A stretch of 64,000 bases of DNA from positions 155,476 through 219,475 of IMG/VR virus record IMGVR_UViG_3300042540_001822, one strand, 5' to 3'. Below are positions 40,075-49,553 of this stretch, in pieces; position 1 is the first letter of the stretch; each line of letters opens with the position of its first letter. Both the position numbers and the translations under genes were made by a program. Below the pieces are notes generated by a model. That model was given only the letters and a program-made list of their open reading frames with translations. It was not told the origin of the DNA and made no database searches. The DNA comes from a virus.

Positions 40075-41313
40075 TTATTTAACAGGATCTGGCTGATTTT
40101 GTGATTTCAATTTCATAGTCGCAGCCTTTTTAAAGTTTTCCAAATTCCGGTAGATTCTTTCTTTTTCTCCTGGATTGAGCAATTCAAAAAAAGGCATTTC
40201 TGTAACTTTCTTCATTTTTTCGTAGGACATCTCTGGATTTCCCGTGTGGTAAGCAGCCAAAGAAAATTCGTCCAACAATCTCCATTGCCAAATTTCGGGT
40301 TCTACAAATAAGATGTCTCCGGTTCCTGGATTTTTCATCGCCATCGTACCATAAGTAAAAGATAACACAAATCTATTTTGTTCTCTTAATTTTCTCATAC
40401 AGTGAAACACCGCTTCCAGCCTCTCTGGTCGGAATTCCCAAGCTTTAGAATAGGCCTGAATAACTTCGTCTGGATGTCTACCAAGTTTTTCTTTTAATCT
40501 CCCTATCATGTACAAAGAGTAATAAACCTCTTCTGGCCAGCCTCCAGCATTCACCCTCTTTTCATAGGCCTGTAAAGCCTTGAGATTTTGATTTGAATCA
40601 CGATAACTTTGGGCGAGATAAAACATGTACCTGGTATTGTTTGGGTCCTCCGCCAAGGCTTTCTCCAAAATTTCTGCGTCCTTCGAATACTTCTCTTCTA
40701 AAGATGAAGCCCTTTTTAACGGGGAGATGTTGGCGTTCACCAAACATCTATCGTTAGGAATCTGTGCCTGATATAAAGGTTGCTTTCCTGGTAAATCTAA
40801 ATATTCATGAAGAACGCCTTTGTAAACCCAATTTTGGTCAGACTTCACAATTTGAGCTCTAAAGTATTGTAAAGAATTCAATTTATATTGAATCTGAAAG
40901 CAGTCTACGCCATCTGGCAAATCGGAGAAAGGATTTGTTCCAGGATTCAGATTTTCAAACAAATCATCGGCATCAATAATCCATCTATAATCACATTTTC
41001 CGTAGGATAATTCTAAACTTTCTGTACGATTGACTTCGAAGTTAACCCAAGGTCTTTCGTGTAGTTCACCCGGGATGTTTAATTCTTCCATGGTACTCCG
41101 GATCTCCTCAATGGTGTTGTCCTTTGAACCAGTATCACAGATTACCCAGTAGGAAATAAAAGGAGCAACCCTCTGTAAACATTTTCTAATTGTGTCCCCT
41201 TCATCTTTAACGATCATAACCAAACAGAATGTGAACTTTTGTTTGGGGGATAAACTTGTGGAAGGTGATGGAGATTTTTTGATCTGTGGTTTATTCTTTG
41301 TGGATTTAGACAT
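40075..41313 (-). CDS. Family 2 glycosyltransferase with TPR-like region
   Basis: A 412-residue protein. FCLVMIVKDEGDTIRKCLQRV, WVICDTGSKDNT and YRWIIDADDLFENL are GT2 motifs (the last is the D-A-D-D metal site). The C-terminal half has helix pairs like tetratricopeptide repeats (NNTRYMFYLAQSYRDSNQNLKALQAYEKRV). SunS-like enzymes have this plan. The target may be a protein or glycan. It starts after a Lys/Ser/Pro-rich tail of about 25 residues. Confidence 0.85.
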   Translation of the reverse strand: MSKSTKNKPQIKKSPSPSTSLSPKQKFTFCLVMIVKDEGDTIRKCLQRVAPFISYWVICDTGSKDNTIEEIRSTMEELNIPGELHERPWVNFEVNRTESLELSYGKCDYRWIIDADDLFENLNPGTNPFSDLPDGVDCFQIQYKLNSLQYFRAQIVKSDQNWVYKGVLHEYLDLPGKQPLYQAQIPNDRCLVNANISPLKRASSLEEKYSKDAEILEKALAEDPNNTRYMFYLAQSYRDSNQNLKALQAYEKRVNAGGWPEEVYYSLYMIGRLKEKLGRHPDEVIQAYSKAWEFRPERLEAVFHCMRKLREQNRFVLSFTYGTMAMKNPGTGDILFVEPEIWQWRLLDEFSLAAYHTGNPEMSYEKMKKVTEMPFFELLNPGEKERIYRNLENFKKAATMKLKSQNQPDPVK

Positions 41314-41353
41314 AAAAAAACTTTCTTTTTATATCTAATTTTTAGAAAAAATT

Positions 41354-42034
41354 TCAGATTTTCTGAATTTCTAAAATTTTATCCAACGTGTAACCCAGCA
41401 AACTGGATTTTGTGAAGTTTGCCCGAATACGGATTGGGTTTGATTTTGATGCTGAAATCAATTCTAGATCTAACACAGCTGAACTAAATTCCGTTTCTAT
41501 ATCAGGGGTGAATTCAAAGGTTGATTTTTTCAAAGTCCTGCCATTCCAAATTAACAAACTTAAATTTTCCAATTTTGAATCCAAAATTTTCACAATTTGA
41601 TTTGGAGTCAGAATTTCCAATTTAATGCCAAGGTAACCTGTAGGACTTGGTGCATAAATGGAAAACAAAGAATATCCAACACCTTCTAAAAGTCCAGGAA
41701 TAGTGTCATTCTTGATCGTGAACAAAGGAAAAGATCCGGAGTGGACGTGCTGTTTGAATTTTATTCCATTTTCAACGAAGAATTCAATTAGATTTTTGGC
41801 CAAGGATGAATCAGAAAACTTCCGACGAAATTTGACATGTAAAGTTGGATTAGGTCCGGCTGCCAATTTTGAGGGCTTAAGCTCTACTCCGGTCTGGCAG
41901 AAGTAATTTTCGAGTTGTATTCCTATTTTACCAATCTGGCTATGATGAGACATTTCAACTTTATTTTTGAAATGAATTTCTTTTTCAAAGTTTTCTACAA
42001 ACCCCGTAAGTAAATCTACCGTGTATTTTGACAT
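41354..42034 (-). CDS. Hypothetical protein
   Basis: A 226-residue protein of mixed alpha/beta character with no recognised motif (LHVKFRRKFSDSS, FKQHVHSGSFPLF, PTGYLGIKLEIL). It lies between the glycosyltransferase and adenylate kinase genes. Could be structural or regulatory; function unknown. Confidence 0.6.
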   Translation of the reverse strand: MSKYTVDLLTGFVENFEKEIHFKNKVEMSHHSQIGKIGIQLENYFCQTGVELKPSKLAAGPNPTLHVKFRRKFSDSSLAKNLIEFFVENGIKFKQHVHSGSFPLFTIKNDTIPGLLEGVGYSLFSIYAPSPTGYLGIKLEILTPNQIVKILDSKLENLSLLIWNGRTLKKSTFEFTPDIETEFSSAVLDLELISASKSNPIRIRANFTKSSLLGYTLDKILEIQKI

Positions 42035-42067
42035 AAATTTGAAGTCACTTTGACCTGTAGGGTTTCT

Positions 42068-42730
42068 TTATTGTGTATTAGAATCAGTTTTGGGTTTATC
42101 CGATTTACTTTTCCGTAGGTCTAACTGGTTCACAATTTTTTTGTACAGTCTATCTATCCCCACTCCAGAATCAAACTTTTTAAGCTTTCTGCTTTTTTGG
42201 TACAGTTCGATAAGAGGAGCAGTTTTTTCGGTGTACGTTTGAAATCTTTTTTTAATCACTTCTGGATCTTTATCATCTTCTCTATTTTCTTTTTCTGCTC
42301 TAGATAAAATCCTTTCTGTAGCGGTCTTTTCATCCAAATCCAAATAGATCGTATGACTTAAACCCAATCCCATTTTTCCGAGCAAAGAGTCTAACATTCC
42401 AGCCTGCTTTACAGTTCTAGGAAAACCATCAAAAATAATACCCATTCCAGGATCCAATTTTTTAAGTTCTTTTCTGAGCATCGATACCATCGTTTTATCA
42501 TCGATGTATTCCCCCTTGGCAATCTTTGCTTTCAATTCTGGTTCCTTCGAATTACGAATCAGATCTCCTGTAGAAATGTGATTGTAACCCTCTTTATCAG
42601 CGAGTCTTTTTGAGAAGGTCCCCTTCCCAGATCCAGGAGGACCCATGATAACTAAGATCTTTCCCTGAAAATCAGGAAGTTCTCTTTCTTGAAGATGAAT
42701 GAATTCGTCAAATTTCTTAACTGTGCTCAT
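42068..42730 (-). CDS. adk: Adenylate kinase with N-terminal capsid-targeting-like leader
   Basis: 220 residues from the ATG at 42730 (MSTVKKFDEFIHLQERELPDF); the longer frame would overlap the preceding gene deeply. The leader has KFDEFIHLQE, an F-x-x-F motif followed by an L-x-E site. The kinase core follows: ILVIMGPPGSGKGTFSKRLA (P-loop 30-38), HISTGDLIR, IIFDGFPRTVKQ and the short-lid RAEKENREDDKDPEVIKKRF. It interconverts AMP, ADP and ATP. Carrying a leader on a housekeeping enzyme hints that it is packaged; this is inference. Confidence 0.9.
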   Translation of the reverse strand: MSTVKKFDEFIHLQERELPDFQGKILVIMGPPGSGKGTFSKRLADKEGYNHISTGDLIRNSKEPELKAKIAKGEYIDDKTMVSMLRKELKKLDPGMGIIFDGFPRTVKQAGMLDSLLGKMGLGLSHTIYLDLDEKTATERILSRAEKENREDDKDPEVIKKRFQTYTEKTAPLIELYQKSRKLKKFDSGVGIDRLYKKIVNQLDLRKSKSDKPKTDSNTQ

Positions 42731-42935
42731 ATTTGATAATTGTATTTTGGATTGGAAATTTAAAGATTGGGACTCTTTTACCGTCTTGAGTCTCTTGAAA
42801 AACCTCATAAGAATTGTAATGGGCCTGAGAAAGTTGAATGGTCATGATTTCCTTGTATATTCCTCTTATATGAGGATTTTCAGATTCGATTTGAAGGGTG
42901 TGTTTTTTGGTGTTAAAGATTAAAATATTTGTCAT
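42717..42935 (-). CDS. Hypothetical protein
   Basis: 72 residues from the ATG at 42935 (MTNILIFNTKKHTLQIESE); an earlier start would overlap nrdA. Beta-rich, without a known motif. It overlaps the adk start by 14 nt. Confidence 0.55.
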   Translation of the reverse strand: MTNILIFNTKKHTLQIESENPHIRGIYKEIMTIQLSQAHYNSYEVFQETQDGKRVPIFKFPIQNTIIKYEHS

Positions 42936-42958
42936 GGTTTTTTTGTTAGGATTGAAAA

Positions 42959-45424
42959 TTAAGATCCACAGGCGATACAATCATCAGGATTATCCAAACT
43001 ACAACTTAAATCTTCTAAAGTTTGGTTGGCTAGAACTTGTAATTCTTCATTTGGGGTTTCCAAAGGTTTTTTGAAAACTTTGGGCTCTTCTTTTTTGGGT
43101 GTTACCTGATATCTAGAAACATCAATTCCTAATCCTGTCATGGCATCTACAGCCGACTTGGTACGTAAATAGTACATGCCGGTTTTCAAACCCAATTTCC
43201 AAGAATGGAAATGAGCGGCAGTTAGTTTGGCGGCGTTGACTCCTTCGATGAAAAGGTTGAGGGATTGGGATTGACAAATGAATCTACCTCTTTCTGCCGA
43301 CATCTCAATCAGATCTTTCTGCTTGATTTCCCAAACTGTTTTGTAAACCTCCTTGATGTCATCCGGAATGTTTGGAATGTTTTGAACGGATCCTTTGTGA
43401 ATGATAATCAAATTTTTAACATCTTCATTCCAAAGTCCTAGATTAATCAAATCTTTTACCAGATATTTATTGATTATGATAAATTCTCCGCTCAGGGTCC
43501 TTCTGGTATAAATGTTAGAGGTAAAGGGTTCAAAAGCTTCATTATTGCCCATGATTTGAGCTGTGCTCGCGGTTGGCATCGGTGCTAAAAGCAAAGAATT
43601 TCTGGCTCCATGTTTAATAACATCTTTTCTTAATTTGTCCCAATTCCATCTGCCAGAGAGTTCAGAGTCGGATACGTCCCAAAGGTTGAATTGGAATTTT
43701 CCTTGACTCAAGGGAGATCCTGGAAAACTTTCATAGTGTCCTTCTTTCTTAGCCAAATCGACAGAAGCTGTCATGGAGGCGAAATAAATTGTTTCAAAAA
43801 TTTCAGAGTTGATCTTTCTTGCTTCAGGAGAAGTAAAGGGTATTCCCATAATGGCAAAAAGGTCTGCTAGCCCTTGAATTCCGATACCGATTGGTCTGTG
43901 TCTAAAGTTGGAATTTTTAGTTTCTGGGGTTGGATAAAAATTGACATCAATTACTTTATTTAAATTCAGTGTAGTTTGATAGGCCACATTGTAAAGCATG
44001 TCATGATCCACATCACATTTTTTTCTTACAATTTTAGATGTTCTGGCATCTGTAGATTTTAGGAACTTATTCACCGCTATGGAAGCCAAATTGCAAACTG
44101 CAGTTTCGTCTTTACTGCTAAATTCTATAATTTCTGTACACAAATTAGAAGATTTGATTGTTCCTAAATTTTGTTGGTTTGATTTTCTATTGGCAGCATC
44201 TTTAAACAAAATGTAAGGGGTTCCGGTTTCAATTTGTGAATCCAAAATCTTGCCCCACAGATCCCGGGCCTTGATTGTTTTTCTGGCCTTCCCTGCCTGT
44301 TCTGCCTCCAAATAAGAAGCGTTGAATTCCTCACCAAATTTTTCATGAAGATTGGGAACTTCCGACGGGGAAAACAAAGACCAAGTAGAATCTTCATTAA
44401 CTCTCTCCATAAACAAATCTGGTATCCACAAAGCCAAAAACAAATCTCTGGCTCTTCTTTCTTCTTTGCCTGTGTTCTTTCTTAATTCCAAAAAATCTTC
44501 GACATCGGAATGCCAGGGTTCCAAGTAGATGGCAAAGCTTCCTTTTCTCTTTCCACCTCCTTGGTCCACATACCTAGCAGTTTCGTTATAAACCCTAAGC
44601 ATGGGAATGATCCCGTTTGATTTGCCATTTGTTCCTCTGATGTAAGAATCCGTTGCCCTAACATTATGAATCGCTAAACCAATTCCTCCGGCATGCTGAG
44701 AAATCAAGGCAACGTCAGAGAGAGTTTTATAAATTCCGGGAATGGAATCTTCTGACATGGTTAACAAAAAGCAGGAAGACAACTGGGGCTTCCTAGTTCC
44801 AGCATTGAAAAGGGTTGGGGTTGCATGAGTCATCATGTGATTGGAAAGCAACTCATATGTCTTGATCGTGTTCTTGATGTCATTACCCCAGATTCCTACC
44901 GCCACTCTCATGTACATGTGTTGAGGTGTTTCTGCCGGTTTATCAAGCATCTTAAGAAGATAACTTTTCTCAAGAGTTTTAAATCCAAAATATTCGAAGT
45001 TAAAATCTCTGTCATGAATGACAGCGGAATCTAGTGTGTCTTTGTGTTCCATCACCACACGATAGGTTTCTTCTGAAATTAGACCCGATTCCAATCCGGT
45101 CTCAGGGTCCACATATGAGAATAGATCCTGAATCGTTTCTGAGAATTTCTTCTTGGTTGTTTTGTGCAATCTAGAAACTGCTATTCTGGAAGCCAAAATG
45201 GAGTAATCTGGATGCCTGGGAATAAGTGAAGCTGCAGTTTCTGCAGCTAAATTGTCAAGCTCCCAGGTTGAAATTCCATCATAGATTCCTGCAATAACTT
45301 TTTGTGCTATTTCCATGGTATCAACGAATTCTGAGTTCAACCCATAGGTTACCTTTCGAATTCGATTTGAAATTTTATCGAATCTGACCGCTTCTCTTGA
45401 ACCGTCTCTTTTGTGTACAAACAT
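42959..45424 (-). CDS. nrdA: Ribonucleoside-diphosphate reductase, class I alpha subunit
   Basis: An 821-residue complete class Ia large subunit. An ATP-cone is at the N-terminus ([21 protein letters not shown]), then [18 protein letters not shown] with an active-site cysteine, [11 protein letters not shown] with the catalytic N-x-C-x-E triad, [21 protein letters not shown], and the C-terminal redox pair C816/C819 (DDCIACGS). It reduces all four NDPs to dNDPs. nrdB lies 16 nt upstream. Electrons would come from the phage thioredoxin at 22496 or from the host. Confidence 0.97.
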   Translation of the reverse strand: MFVHKRDGSREAVRFDKISNRIRKVTYGLNSEFVDTMEIAQKVIAGIYDGISTWELDNLAAETAASLIPRHPDYSILASRIAVSRLHKTTKKKFSETIQDLFSYVDPETGLESGLISEETYRVVMEHKDTLDSAVIHDRDFNFEYFGFKTLEKSYLLKMLDKPAETPQHMYMRVAVGIWGNDIKNTIKTYELLSNHMMTHATPTLFNAGTRKPQLSSCFLLTMSEDSIPGIYKTLSDVALISQHAGGIGLAIHNVRATDSYIRGTNGKSNGIIPMLRVYNETARYVDQGGGKRKGSFAIYLEPWHSDVEDFLELRKNTGKEERRARDLFLALWIPDLFMERVNEDSTWSLFSPSEVPNLHEKFGEEFNASYLEAEQAGKARKTIKARDLWGKILDSQIETGTPYILFKDAANRKSNQQNLGTIKSSNLCTEIIEFSSKDETAVCNLASIAVNKFLKSTDARTSKIVRKKCDVDHDMLYNVAYQTTLNLNKVIDVNFYPTPETKNSNFRHRPIGIGIQGLADLFAIMGIPFTSPEARKINSEIFETIYFASMTASVDLAKKEGHYESFPGSPLSQGKFQFNLWDVSDSELSGRWNWDKLRKDVIKHGARNSLLLAPMPTASTAQIMGNNEAFEPFTSNIYTRRTLSGEFIIINKYLVKDLINLGLWNEDVKNLIIIHKGSVQNIPNIPDDIKEVYKTVWEIKQKDLIEMSAERGRFICQSQSLNLFIEGVNAAKLTAAHFHSWKLGLKTGMYYLRTKSAVDAMTGLGIDVSRYQVTPKKEEPKVFKKPLETPNEELQVLANQTLEDLSCSLDNPDDCIACGS

Positions 45425-45440
45425 TTTTTATGAATTTTTT

Positions 45441-46424
45441 TTAAAAATCTACATCTAAATCGAAAGCATCGGATGAACCATTTAGAACTCCCGCCTTCTG
45501 ATACTCTGCCACTCTTTTCTCAAAGAAGTTTGTTTTCCCCTGTAAAGAAATATTCGTCATAAAGTCGAATGGATTTTCGGATCCATACACTTTTGAACAT
45601 TCCAAAGAAACCAAAAGTCTATCTGCTACAAATTCCAAATATTGACTCATCAGATCAGAGTTCATGCCAATAAGTCTAACAGGCAAAGATTCCAAAATGA
45701 ATTCTTTCTCGATCTCCAAGGCACTGACAATAATTTCTTTGATTTTTTCTTCCGATACCTTGTTCGCCAGATATTTGTTATGAAGAAGAACTGCAAAATC
45801 GCAGTGCATTCCTTCGTCACGAGAAATGAGTTCGTTTGAAAATGAAAGGCCTGGCATTAGCCCTCTTTTCTTCAACCAGAAGATTGAACAGAAAGAACCA
45901 GAAAAGAAAATTCCCTCAACTGCTGCAAAGGCAATTAATCTTTCCTGAAAGTTAGGAGATGAAATCCATTTCAAAGCCCAATCTGCTTTTTTCTTCACAG
46001 CAGGAATAGTTTCAATGGCGTGAAATAAACGGTGTTTTTCCTGGGGATCAGAAATATAGGTATCAATCAACAAAGAATACGTTTCCGAGTGAATGTTTTC
46101 CATCATGATTTGAAACCCGTAGAAAAATTTTGCTTCAGTGTATTGAACTTCTCTGACAAAATTTTCTGCCAAATTTTCATTTACAATTCCATCCGATGCA
46201 GCAAAGAAAGCCAGAACGTGTTTGATGAAGTGTTTTTCATCTTCATTAAGCTTGTTTCTCCAGTGATCTAAATCGGAAGAAAGATCAATTTCCTCTGCGG
46301 TCCAAATGCATGCCATTTGATTTTTATACTGAGACCAAAGTTCGTCGTGTTGAATTGGGAAAATAACGAATCGATCTGGATTTTCTTGTAGGATCGGTTC
46401 TGGTAGCGAATATTCTTCCATCAT
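45441..46424 (-). CDS. nrdB: Ribonucleoside-diphosphate reductase, class I beta subunit
   Basis: 327 residues from the first of two adjacent ATGs at 46424 ([12 protein letters not shown]); the frame runs further upstream but would overlap the dUTPase gene. Di-iron ligands and radical site are visible: [37 protein letters not shown] (E-x-x-H) and [17 protein letters not shown], then [14 protein letters not shown] (E-x-x-H). It generates the tyrosyl radical for NrdA. In an operon with the dUTPase upstream and nrdA downstream. Confidence 0.96.
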   Translation of the reverse strand: MMEEYSLPEPILQENPDRFVIFPIQHDELWSQYKNQMACIWTAEEIDLSSDLDHWRNKLNEDEKHFIKHVLAFFAASDGIVNENLAENFVREVQYTEAKFFYGFQIMMENIHSETYSLLIDTYISDPQEKHRLFHAIETIPAVKKKADWALKWISSPNFQERLIAFAAVEGIFFSGSFCSIFWLKKRGLMPGLSFSNELISRDEGMHCDFAVLLHNKYLANKVSEEKIKEIIVSALEIEKEFILESLPVRLIGMNSDLMSQYLEFVADRLLVSLECSKVYGSENPFDFMTNISLQGKTNFFEKRVAEYQKAGVLNGSSDAFDLDVDF

Positions 46425-46459
46425 AGGGTTTCTATTTATTTTTATGTTTTTAGTAAGAT

Positions 46460-46927
46460 TTAATAATTGTTTGCCTGCCTTCTGCGATTTTCCTCGTTTT
46501 TGGACATGTACATGTTGTACATTTCCTCTGCAGTCATACCGATCGAAACTGCATAATTCATGAAGAAATGAAGTATATCCACAATTTCGAATTTGCATTC
46601 TCTTTGGTCAGAATCGGACAAATCTGAAAATTTAATTTCGGAATAGGTGGCATATTTTTGCTTCCATTTTTTCCAAACTGCATTTCCGTGTCCGTCCTTG
46701 ATTCCGCCCAAAGCATCTGTGGCTTCGTGGATTTCATCAATTATGGAGTGGCTATTCATGTGCCAAAAATCCATTACATCTCTAAGTGTCATGTTTGAAA
46801 AGTCATAACCATAAACTGTAGCCTGTGTGGATGCCTGTAAATTTAAAATGTCTCCAAGTGTGTCTTTAGATTCTGCGTACAAATTTTTGATTTCTAGATT
46901 AGAACATTGATTGTCAGTGTTTGCCAT
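46460..46927 (-). CDS. Dimeric dUTPase / MazG-like NTP pyrophosphohydrolase
   Basis: A 155-residue all-alpha protein. [22 protein letters not shown] supplies the first E-x-x-E/D metal site and [21 protein letters not shown] the second (E-x-x-D), as in dUTPase_2 and MazG folds; the tail [17 protein letters not shown] is typical of dUTPase_2. It would hydrolyse dUTP to dUMP, feeding dTMP synthesis and keeping U out of DNA. It directly precedes nrdB, forming a nucleotide-supply operon. A GATATATA element starts the unit. Confidence 0.85.
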   Translation of the reverse strand: MANTDNQCSNLEIKNLYAESKDTLGDILNLQASTQATVYGYDFSNMTLRDVMDFWHMNSHSIIDEIHEATDALGGIKDGHGNAVWKKWKQKYATYSEIKFSDLSDSDQRECKFEIVDILHFFMNYAVSIGMTAEEMYNMYMSKNEENRRRQANNY

Positions 46928-46961
46928 ATAATTTGTTTTTAGATTGCGGTTTGGTTTGACT

Positions 46962-46969
46962 TATATATC
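46962..46969 (-). promoter_or_regulatory. GATATATA promoter element
   Basis: Minus-strand GGTGATATATAAGTC, 34 nt before the ATG at 46927, preceded by a GC-rich hairpin at 46971-46991. Confidence 0.5.
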
Positions 46970-46970
46970 A

Positions 46971-46991
46971 CCCCCTGGCAAAAAACCAGGA
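46971..46991 (-). terminator. Hairpin between polymerase N-half and dUTPase genes
   Basis: CTCCTGG and CCAGGGG form a 7-bp stem around a T-rich loop, just upstream of the promoter element. No T run follows on the minus strand, so it may be a weak terminator or an RNA-processing or 5'-end stability structure. A second hairpin, ATGTCC/GGACAT (47000-47018), spans the polymerase stop codon. Confidence 0.4.
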
Positions 46992-47008
46992 GGAGAAGTA
47001 TGTCCTTA

Positions 47009-48412
47009 TTAGGACATTTTTTTCAATTGTTTCTCCAACTGGTCGATTTCTATTTGGAGTTTTAACATTTTATCCTTGGCCATTCTTCTTTTGGCGTAAA
47101 GGTCTTTAATTATCGACTTCAAAATTGGATCTTCGTCGTCTCCTCCGAACACAGCTCCAGAGGAAGTTTTAATCCAACTTTCTTTTATGTCCAATAAATT
47201 TTTGCCTTTGTAAACTTCAGGAGAGATTCCCCACTGCACAATGGCGTTGGGATATAGAGAAGCAAAGTCATAACATGCTACCCATTCGTGCAAACCAACA
47301 ATTGGATCTTTGACATATGCACCGGCAAATTTGACGTGATTTTCATCCTTTCTGGTTTGGACAAAGACCTGCTTTCGTTCGAGAAATTTTCTCATCATCA
47401 TTACCTCGGTAGACCACACTGGGGAAAGAGCCCTATTGATTTCAACACCGTTTAAATTTGCTATCTTAAAGAAGGTCAGCATTGTCTTCAACTTCTTGTC
47501 GATATAATGAACCAGTGCACAGTCAATGGCGTTGTAAAAAATGAATTTACTGAAATCTGATTGGTAAAGAGTCCGTAGTGTTCCCTCGTAATGAATTTTC
47601 TTTAATCCGGTTGCTTTTTCTGCCACATAATCCAAACGATTACTTTCCTTAATTTTGATTACCCTGTCCCACTTCTTGTAAATTTCAAGATAGTCGATCA
47701 TGAGGATGTGGGCTGGAAGTTGATTTTGTCCAATAAAATAACCACTCGGAGACATGATTTTTGGATCTATTCCAAGCCTTTTGGCTCTATTAATAAGATA
47801 AGGCCAGTCGTATCCAAACCAGTTCCAACCTGTGATCACCGACATCTTAGATGCTATATCCTTGAAGAAGGTGTAAAGCATGTCATACTCAGACTCGAAC
47901 TTTTTGTACTTGAAGTCCCAGGTGTCTCCTTTTTCTTGTAAATACTCGTTGACCTGTTGGTGAATCAATCCCTGTTGTTCGGCATCCAAATCGTCCAGCC
48001 CCAGGACGATCAACTTGCATTTATCTGTGGCTATTCCTATGGACAAAATTTTATTTTTTGCCTTCTCAGTATCCAATGAATCTTTCATCTCGTCGGTCAT
48101 CTCGACCTCGATGTCCACGAAGAATTTTTTTGGGGTTTGAAATTCCCAAAGTGGTTTAGTCAGTTCTGGATCCGCCTCTTCGAGCAATTGTAAAATTCGA
48201 TATTTGTCGTATTTTGTGTTTTTATATTTCTTAATTGAAGATCCCTCCCAATTTTTCCAAACTTTATCCCGATCCCTATCGCTGTGTGAACAAATCTGCC
48301 AGACGAATCTTTCCTCTGGTGGAATCGGGACGTTAACAAATGTAATGTTTCCTTCCGGAGAAAAAGTCGAAATTTTGAGTTCTTCTCCGTTATTTTCAAT
48401 ATCTACTATCAT
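47009..48412 (-). CDS. Family B DNA polymerase, N-terminal half (exonuclease and motif A)
   Basis: 467 residues from the ATG at 48412 (MIVDIENNGEELKIS); an upstream in-frame start would run into the divergent gene at 48443. Exo I is FFVDIEVEM (D100, E102), Exo II VITGWNWFGYDWPYL (about 196), Exo III FYNAIDCALVHYI (about 294), and palm motif A CYDFASLYPNAIVQWG (about 383). It ends at a charged helix (KMLKLQIEIDQLEKQLKKM) before motif B. Motifs B and C are at 26419-27573. Both halves are intact and apparently functional, so together they would form one polymerase. Confidence 0.95.
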   Translation of the reverse strand: MIVDIENNGEELKISTFSPEGNITFVNVPIPPEERFVWQICSHSDRDRDKVWKNWEGSSIKKYKNTKYDKYRILQLLEEADPELTKPLWEFQTPKKFFVDIEVEMTDEMKDSLDTEKAKNKILSIGIATDKCKLIVLGLDDLDAEQQGLIHQQVNEYLQEKGDTWDFKYKKFESEYDMLYTFFKDIASKMSVITGWNWFGYDWPYLINRAKRLGIDPKIMSPSGYFIGQNQLPAHILMIDYLEIYKKWDRVIKIKESNRLDYVAEKATGLKKIHYEGTLRTLYQSDFSKFIFYNAIDCALVHYIDKKLKTMLTFFKIANLNGVEINRALSPVWSTEVMMMRKFLERKQVFVQTRKDENHVKFAGAYVKDPIVGLHEWVACYDFASLYPNAIVQWGISPEVYKGKNLLDIKESWIKTSSGAVFGGDDEDPILKSIIKDLYAKRRMAKDKMLKLQIEIDQLEKQLKKMS

Positions 48413-48429
48413 AAATGAAATCCTGAATG

Positions 48430-48437
48430 GATATATA
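48430..48437 (+). promoter_or_regulatory. GATATATA promoter element, plus strand
   Basis: Plus-strand GGATATATACAC, 5 nt before the ATG of the plus-strand gene at 48443. It lies in the 30-nt gap of a divergent gene pair. Confidence 0.55.
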
Positions 48438-48442
48438 CACTT

Positions 48443-48769
48443 ATGTTGGACAATCTTAAAAGTTTCGGAAATTTTGTAACTGAAAACTGGAGCGCATTTG
48501 CTCCGGGAAGCGTAGCTGTGCCTGGAGAATGGTACAAGGACAATGTTAATTCCAGAAATTATCGTCCTGCCTACACCCAAATGCCTAGAGTTGTAGACGA
48601 TCTTTACAACACTACGGATTTATATTCTTATTTAGACGAGTTAGCAGAAGAAGAAGAATTTCAAAAAATGCTTACCAAAGATCACAAGAATTCCAAGAAG
48701 ATTTTAAAGTACGTGAAACAAAGAATTCACGAGACACTTTCAGGCAAGGCCAAAACAGAGTCTAAGTAG
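48443..48769 (+). CDS. Hypothetical protein with N-terminal capsid-targeting-like motif, plus strand
   Basis: A 108-residue protein starting MLDNLKSFGNFVTENWSAF: F-x-x-F then V-T-E, similar to T4 internal-protein leaders. The middle is proline/tyrosine-rich and the rest helical and charged. It is divergent from the polymerase N-half and has its own GATATATA element, consistent with late expression. Its 3' end overlaps the convergent glycosylase gene by 43 nt. Confidence 0.65.
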   Translation: MLDNLKSFGNFVTENWSAFAPGSVAVPGEWYKDNVNSRNYRPAYTQMPRVVDDLYNTTDLYSYLDELAEEEEFQKMLTKDHKNSKKILKYVKQRIHETLSGKAKTESK

Positions 48770-49128
48770 GCCTGAAGCTTTTTGTCTGTTACCTGGATGT
48801 GAATATTTTTCTCCACAAAAATTTTCCAGGAATCTGAGGCATATCTTCCAACTCCAGGTAATTCTAAAACAGAATCGAACCCGGAATTCCACTTTTTGCT
48901 AAGATCCACTATTCTTTGACTTTTAACTGAGGAAAACCCAGTACTTCGAATAATAGTAGCTATTTGTTCGGGTTGAGTATTTGAGGCAGTCGAAGGATCA
49001 GGAATCAATTCAAAGAGTGGCAACAAAACTTTTCTGACCTGTTGGTTGGTTGTTTGATTCAATAGAATGCAACAAACCAGCATCTTCCAAGGATCTTCCA
49101 AATAGTCTTCTTGAATAAGTCTTTCCAT
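48727..49128 (-). CDS. HhH-GPD DNA glycosylase, MBD4-like
   Basis: A 133-residue protein matching the catalytic domain of MBD4-type glycosylases: YLEDPWKMLVCCILLNQTTNQQVRKVL (8-34), the helix-hairpin-helix ELPGVGRYASDSWKIFV and VTDKKLQAYLDSV with the likely catalytic aspartate. No iron-sulphur cluster loop is present. Family members remove T or U mispaired with G. It may guard against deaminated bases, working with the phage dUTPase. It overlaps the convergent gene at 48443 by 43 nt. Confidence 0.85.
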   Translation of the reverse strand: MERLIQEDYLEDPWKMLVCCILLNQTTNQQVRKVLLPLFELIPDPSTASNTQPEQIATIIRSTGFSSVKSQRIVDLSKKWNSGFDSVLELPGVGRYASDSWKIFVEKNIHIQVTDKKLQAYLDSVLALPESVS

Positions 49129-49140
49129 AAAACAAAAATA

Positions 49141-49172
49141 AAAAAGCCCGTTCGAATTAGAACGAGCTTTTT
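49141..49172 (-). terminator. Rho-independent terminator after hsp20
   Basis: AAAAAGC-CGTTC and GAACG-GCTTTTT (one C/A mismatch) form a long stem around GAATTA, followed on the minus strand by a T run. The symmetry makes it likely to act in both directions. It lies just after the Hsp20 stop and before the glycosylase gene. Confidence 0.85.
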
Positions 49173-49196
49173 CAAAAATTGCCAGAATTTTTTAAC

Positions 49197-49553
49197 TTAC
49201 AGAATTGTGATTTTCTTGGAGATAGCCTGCTTTTTCTTCGGGATTCTTATAGAGAGAATGCCGTTTTCTAATTTGGCTTCCATTTTAGACCCATCAACGG
49301 TCTCTGGCAACTTGTATTTTTTTGAAAATCCATTGGACCATTTGTTGGTGTTGGATTTTGCTTCCACTAGAAGCACATTGTCTGTTACCTCCAATGAAAT
49401 TTCGGATTGAGAAAATCCAGGAACTTTGAATTCAGCATCCAAAGAATTTTCTTGTTCGTTGACACGGTAATCTACGGGGTCAACTAAACCTAGATCATTG
49501 GATAGAATTCTATCCATCATTTCTAGGGGGTGATAAAACCGATATTTGTTCAT
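49197..49553 (-). CDS. Small heat shock protein Hsp20 (alpha-crystallin)
   Basis: A 118-residue protein with the alpha-crystallin domain: PVDYRVNEQENSLDAEFKVPGFSQSEISLEVTDNVL and the diagnostic AKLENGILSIRIPKK near the end. The C-terminal I-x-I (KITIL) can bind neighbouring subunits. It prevents aggregation of unfolded proteins; Hsp20 genes also occur in T4-like cyanophages. Single-gene unit ended by a strong terminator. Confidence 0.93.
   Translation of the reverse strand: MNKYRFYHPLEMMDRILSNDLGLVDPVDYRVNEQENSLDAEFKVPGFSQSEISLEVTDNVLLVEAKSNTNKWSNGFSKKYKLPETVDGSKMEAKLENGILSIRIPKKKQAISKKITIL

Noticed and set aside
46425-46598. Extended N-terminus of NrdB
   Set aside because: It would overlap the dUTPase gene and reads as a Cys/Arg-rich shadow. 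The MMEEYS start at 46424 fits NrdB proteins.
26419-48412. Intein or group I intron as the cause of the polymerase split
   Set aside because: The halves are about 19 kb apart with many unrelated genes between, and no homing endonuclease, intein ends or intron core was recognised at the break.
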